Position numbers and translations under genes: made by a program. A stretch of 7,622 nt of DNA from CAISIP01 sp041581405 (GTDB taxonomy: Bacteria > Pseudomonadota > Gammaproteobacteria > Burkholderiales > Burkholderiaceae_C): the NCBI GenBank assembly GCA_041581405.1, contig JBFIDI010000284.1:1-7622 (forward strand), read 5' to 3'. This document shows positions 5,125-7,622 of the stretch, piece by piece. The notes beneath the pieces were generated by a model. It was not told where the DNA came from. It worked only from the letters and a program-made list of their open reading frames with translations, and did no database searches. Position 1 is the stretch's first letter. Every line of letters starts with the position of its first letter.

Positions 5125-6300
5125 ATGACGGATAAAGCCCCCACGAAGAAGAGCCGGTGGTCCTGGCGCAGCCAGGCGTTCCGAGGCGTCATCTATCAGA
5201 TCCTGGCCATCGGTGTCGTGGCCCTGGCCGTGTGGTTCCTGGCCAGGAACACGATGATCAACATGCAGGCCCGCGGCATCCAGAGCGGCTTCGATTTCCT
5301 CGGCGATCCGGCCGGCTTCGATATCGGCGAGAGCCTGTTCTCGTTCGATTCGGCCGCCCCCTACTGGAAAGCCTACCTGGTCGGCATCGTCAACACCTTG
5401 CGCGTGGCGGTGCTGGGCATCATCCTCACGACCATCCTGGGCACGCTGATCGGCGTCGGCCGCTTCTCGCGCAACGCGCTGGTGCGCGGCCTGTGTTATG
5501 TGTACGTCGAGATGTTCCGCAACGTGCCCATCCTGCTGCAGCTGCTGATGTGGTACCTGCTGCTGACCGAGACGCTGCCCTATGTGCAGGATGCGATCGT
5601 GCTGGGCCCGATGTTCCTGGCCAAGGGCGGACTCATCTTCCCCAAGCCGATCTGGGAGATCGGCCACCTGTGGGGCGCGCTCGGCCTGGTCGCCGGCGCG
5701 ATCTTGGGTTATTCCTACCGCCGATGGGCGTATCGCCGCTTCGAGGAGACCGGCCAGCTGCGCAGCATGTTCTGGGTTCCGCTGGCGATCTGCGTCGTCA
5801 CCGCCGTGCTGGCCTGGTGGGCCGGTGGCGCTCCCCTGGACTTCGAGTTCCCGATCAAGGGCGACTTCTCCATCGAACGCGGCGGCGCGTTGACGCCCGA
5901 GTTCCTGGCCGTGTTGCTCGGCCTGACGATGTATACGGCGGCCTTCGTCGCCGAAGTGGTGCGCTCGGGCATCCAGTCGGTGTCGGCCGGACAAGGCGAA
6001 GCGGCCGCGGCGCTGGGCCTGCATCCGCGCCAGGTGATGCGCCTGGTCACGTTGCCGCAGGCGCTGCGCGTGATCATTCCGCCGGTCACCAACCAGTACC
6101 TGAACCTGACCAAGAACTCCTCGCTGGCCGTGGCCATCGGATATCCCGACGTCGTGTCGATCGCCAATACCTCGTTGAACCAGACCGGCCGCGCCGTCGA
6201 GGCCATCGCCATCGTGATGCTGGTCTACCTGACGACGTCCCTGTCCACGTCCCTGCTGATGAACTGGTACAACGCCCGCGCGGCGATCCAGGAACGCTGA
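5125..6300 (+). CDS. aapQ: AapQ-type amino-acid ABC transporter permease
   Basis: This is the first inner-membrane permease of the amino-acid importer; with AapM it forms the channel and contacts the ATPase AapP. The 391-residue length, with a long region before the core domain, is typical of AapQ/BztB and longer than the roughly 220-residue HisM/HisQ type. A first membrane helix lies at about 22-40, then a periplasmic stretch (42-82). The permease core is split by a middle insert with two further helices at about 182-198 and 217-233. The cytoplasmic EAA loop that docks on the ATPase is EAAAALGLHPRQVMRLVTLP at 292-311, with the conserved Gly at 298. ATG 5125 is preferred because GAGAAG at 5111-5116 lies eight bases upstream; a GTG at 5119 is too close to it. 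It ends 13 bp before aapM. Confidence 0.94.
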   Translation: MTDKAPTKKSRWSWRSQAFRGVIYQILAIGVVALAVWFLARNTMINMQARGIQSGFDFLGDPAGFDIGESLFSFDSAAPYWKAYLVGIVNTLRVAVLGIILTTILGTLIGVGRFSRNALVRGLCYVYVEMFRNVPILLQLLMWYLLLTETLPYVQDAIVLGPMFLAKGGLIFPKPIWEIGHLWGALGLVAGAILGYSYRRWAYRRFEETGQLRSMFWVPLAICVVTAVLAWWAGGAPLDFEFPIKGDFSIERGGALTPEFLAVLLGLTMYTAAFVAEVVRSGIQSVSAGQGEAAAALGLHPRQVMRLVTLPQALRVIIPPVTNQYLNLTKNSSLAVAIGYPDVVSIANTSLNQTGRAVEAIAIVMLVYLTTSLSTSLLMNWYNARAAIQER

Positions 6301-6313
6301 TCGGACCGACACC

Positions 6314-7417
6314 ATGAGCGCACAAACATTCGAACCGATCGCGCCGCGCCCGGCGCCCATCTCGACCGAAGGCCCGATCGCCTGGATCCGCATCAACCTG
6401 TTCGGCGACTGGAAGACCGGCGTGATGACCGTCATCGTGCTGGCCGCGTTGCTGATGGTCCTGCCCCCGTTCTTCAGCTGGTCCCTCATCCGCGCCGCCT
6501 GGCTGCCCGACTACGACGCCTGCCGGGTCGACGGCGTGGGTGCCTGCTGGGGTGTGGTGGCAGAGAAATACCGCATCATCCTGTTCGGGCGTTATCCCTA
6601 CGAGGACCAGTGGCGGCCCCTGCTGGCGACCATCCTCATGCTGGCCATGCTGGTGGGCAGTTGCACGCGCGCCTTCTGGAAGTCCTGGCTGCTGCCGGCG
6701 TGGGTCGTGACGCTGGCGATCTTCTTCACGTTGATGTATGGCGACGTGCTCGGACTCGAAAAGGTCGAGACCGACCGCTGGGGCGGACTGCCGCTGACCA
6801 TCATGCTGTCGGTGCTGTCGATGATGATGGCGTTCCCGATCGGCATGGTCGTGGCGCTGGGCCGGCGCTCCAGCCTGCCGGCCATCCGTACCGTCTGCAC
6901 CATCTACGTGGAACTGATTCGCGGCGTGCCGCTGATCTCCGTGTTGTTCATGGCCTCGTTCATGTTCCCGCTGTTCATGCCGGTCGGCATGTCGATCGAT
7001 GTGCTCGTGCGGGTGATCATCGGGATCACGCTGTTTGCCGCGGCCTACATGGCCGAGGTCATCCGCGGCGGCCTGCAGGCGATTCCCAAGGGGCAGATCG
7101 AGGCCGCGGCGACACTGGGCCTGTCGTATTGGCAGACCCAGTACAAGATCGTGCTGCCGCAGGCGCTGGCCATGGTCGTGCCCAGCATCATGAACAACTT
7201 CATCAGCCTGTTCAAGGACACCTCGCTGGTGACCATCGTCAGCCTGTACGAACTCACCGGCGCGCTCGGCATGGCGCTCAACTCCGACGCCAACTGGCGG
7301 CCGTTCAAGATCGAGGGTTACCTGTTCATCGCCCTGATCTACTTCGCCTTCTGCTTCTCGATGTCGCGCTACAGTGTCTGGGTCGAGAAGCAGGTCAACA
7401 AGGGCAAGGCCCGATAG
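6314..7417 (+). CDS. aapM: AapM-type amino-acid ABC transporter permease
   Basis: This is the second permease of the importer. It has 367 residues, a soluble N-terminus, a first membrane helix at about 37-56, and a periplasmic segment at 60-97 with CRVDGVGACWGVVAEKYRIIL (70-90), a kind of segment typical of AapM/BztC. Helices at about 102-117 and 126-143 precede the core permease domain, which begins near 157. The EAA loop is EAAATLGLSYWQTQYKIVLP at 263-282, followed by LFKDTSLVTIVSLYEL at 299-314, typical of polar amino-acid permeases. There is no clear ribosome-binding site before ATG 6314. The 13-bp gap to aapQ suggests coupling or reinitiation. The stop is TAG. Orthology to AapM is firm from sequence features and gene order. 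Confidence 0.94.
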   Translation: MSAQTFEPIAPRPAPISTEGPIAWIRINLFGDWKTGVMTVIVLAALLMVLPPFFSWSLIRAAWLPDYDACRVDGVGACWGVVAEKYRIILFGRYPYEDQWRPLLATILMLAMLVGSCTRAFWKSWLLPAWVVTLAIFFTLMYGDVLGLEKVETDRWGGLPLTIMLSVLSMMMAFPIGMVVALGRRSSLPAIRTVCTIYVELIRGVPLISVLFMASFMFPLFMPVGMSIDVLVRVIIGITLFAAAYMAEVIRGGLQAIPKGQIEAAATLGLSYWQTQYKIVLPQALAMVVPSIMNNFISLFKDTSLVTIVSLYELTGALGMALNSDANWRPFKIEGYLFIALIYFAFCFSMSRYSVWVEKQVNKGKAR

Positions 7418-7464
7418 GCTCCGCCTCCCCAGGCCCTTTCATCACCCGTATCCGGATCCACACC

Positions 7465-7622
7465 ATGGCAGAACCCATCATCATCTTCGACAAGCTCAAC
7501 AAGTGGTACGGCAACAACTTCCACGTGTTGCGCGACATCGACCTGAACGTGGCGCTCGGCGAACGCATCGTCATCTGCGGGCCGTCGGGTTCCGGCAAGT
7601 CGACGCTGATTCGCTGCATCAA
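7465..7622 (+). CDS. aapP: AapP-type amino-acid ABC transporter ATPase, partial at window end
   Basis: Only the first 52 codons are in the window; the gene runs off the right edge. The protein starts MAEPIIIFDKLNKWYGNNFHV, with the KWYG aromatic motif that stacks on the ATP adenine in amino-acid-importer ATPases. The Walker A motif GPSGSGKST is at residues 39-47, followed by LIRCI, as in GlnQ/AapP proteins. It should energise uptake through AapQM by ATP hydrolysis on the cytoplasmic face. ATG 7465 is 47 bp after aapM. No good ribosome-binding site is seen; the closest purine-rich stretch is the GGA at 7454-7456. The start is placed by the usual distance from the N-terminus to Walker A. Signature and Walker B motifs lie outside the window. 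Confidence 0.94.
   Translation, partial: MAEPIIIFDKLNKWYGNNFHVLRDIDLNVALGERIVICGPSGSGKSTLIRCI

Noticed and set aside
3982..6489. Very long open frame (835 codons) on the minus strand across aapJ, aapQ and the start of aapM
   Set aside because: It runs opposite three well-supported genes with clear family motifs. The translation is rich in Gln, His, Asp and Arg, typical of an antisense shadow in GC-rich DNA, and shows no recognisable domain.

Overview
The window is GC-rich, densely coding DNA with every credible gene on the + strand. Gene content (membrane nitrate reductase genes followed by a parvulin gene, then an Aap/Bzt-type amino-acid ABC transporter), codon use and protein sequences suggest a facultatively denitrifying or nitrate-respiring betaproteobacterium, most likely Burkholderiales (Alcaligenaceae- or Comamonadaceae-like). 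The genus cannot be fixed from the sequence alone.

Region 1 (about 1-2285) is the 3' part of a respiratory nitrate reductase operon. It holds narJ (molybdoenzyme assembly chaperone), narI (diheme cytochrome b membrane subunit, overlapping narJ by ATGA), and a cytoplasmic parvulin-type peptidyl-prolyl isomerase 16 bp downstream. narG and narH presumably lie just left of the window; a possible narH stop codon overlaps the narJ start.

Region 2 (2286-3758) starts with an intergenic stretch carrying an FNR/ANR/DNR-type box (TTGAC-N4-ATCAA). Its distance to a candidate -10 fits a class II anaerobic promoter. It drives a 180-residue hemerythrin-like (HHE) protein, followed after about 110 bp by a TVP38/TMEM64 (VTT/DedA-like) membrane protein. 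The anaerobic control signal links the hemerythrin protein to the neighbouring nitrate respiration genes; a role in O2 or NO sensing, buffering or iron-centre repair is inference.

Region 3 (3759-7622) is a general L-amino-acid ABC transporter operon: aapJ (periplasmic binding protein), a strong intrinsic terminator, aapQ and aapM (two permeases) and the start of aapP (ATPase, cut by the window edge after its Walker A motif). The terminator directly after the binding-protein gene probably acts as a partial attenuator, so the binding protein is made in excess over the membrane complex. The 217-bp leader before aapJ contains a nested imperfect inverted repeat of unknown function.

No RNA genes, insertion sequences, CRISPR arrays or phage genes were seen. 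Most of the window is ordinary core or accessory metabolism. The observations most worth following are the FNR-box promoter of the hemerythrin gene, the isomerase attached to the nar operon, and the repeat structure upstream of aapJ. I do not see convincing evidence of a wholly new system.
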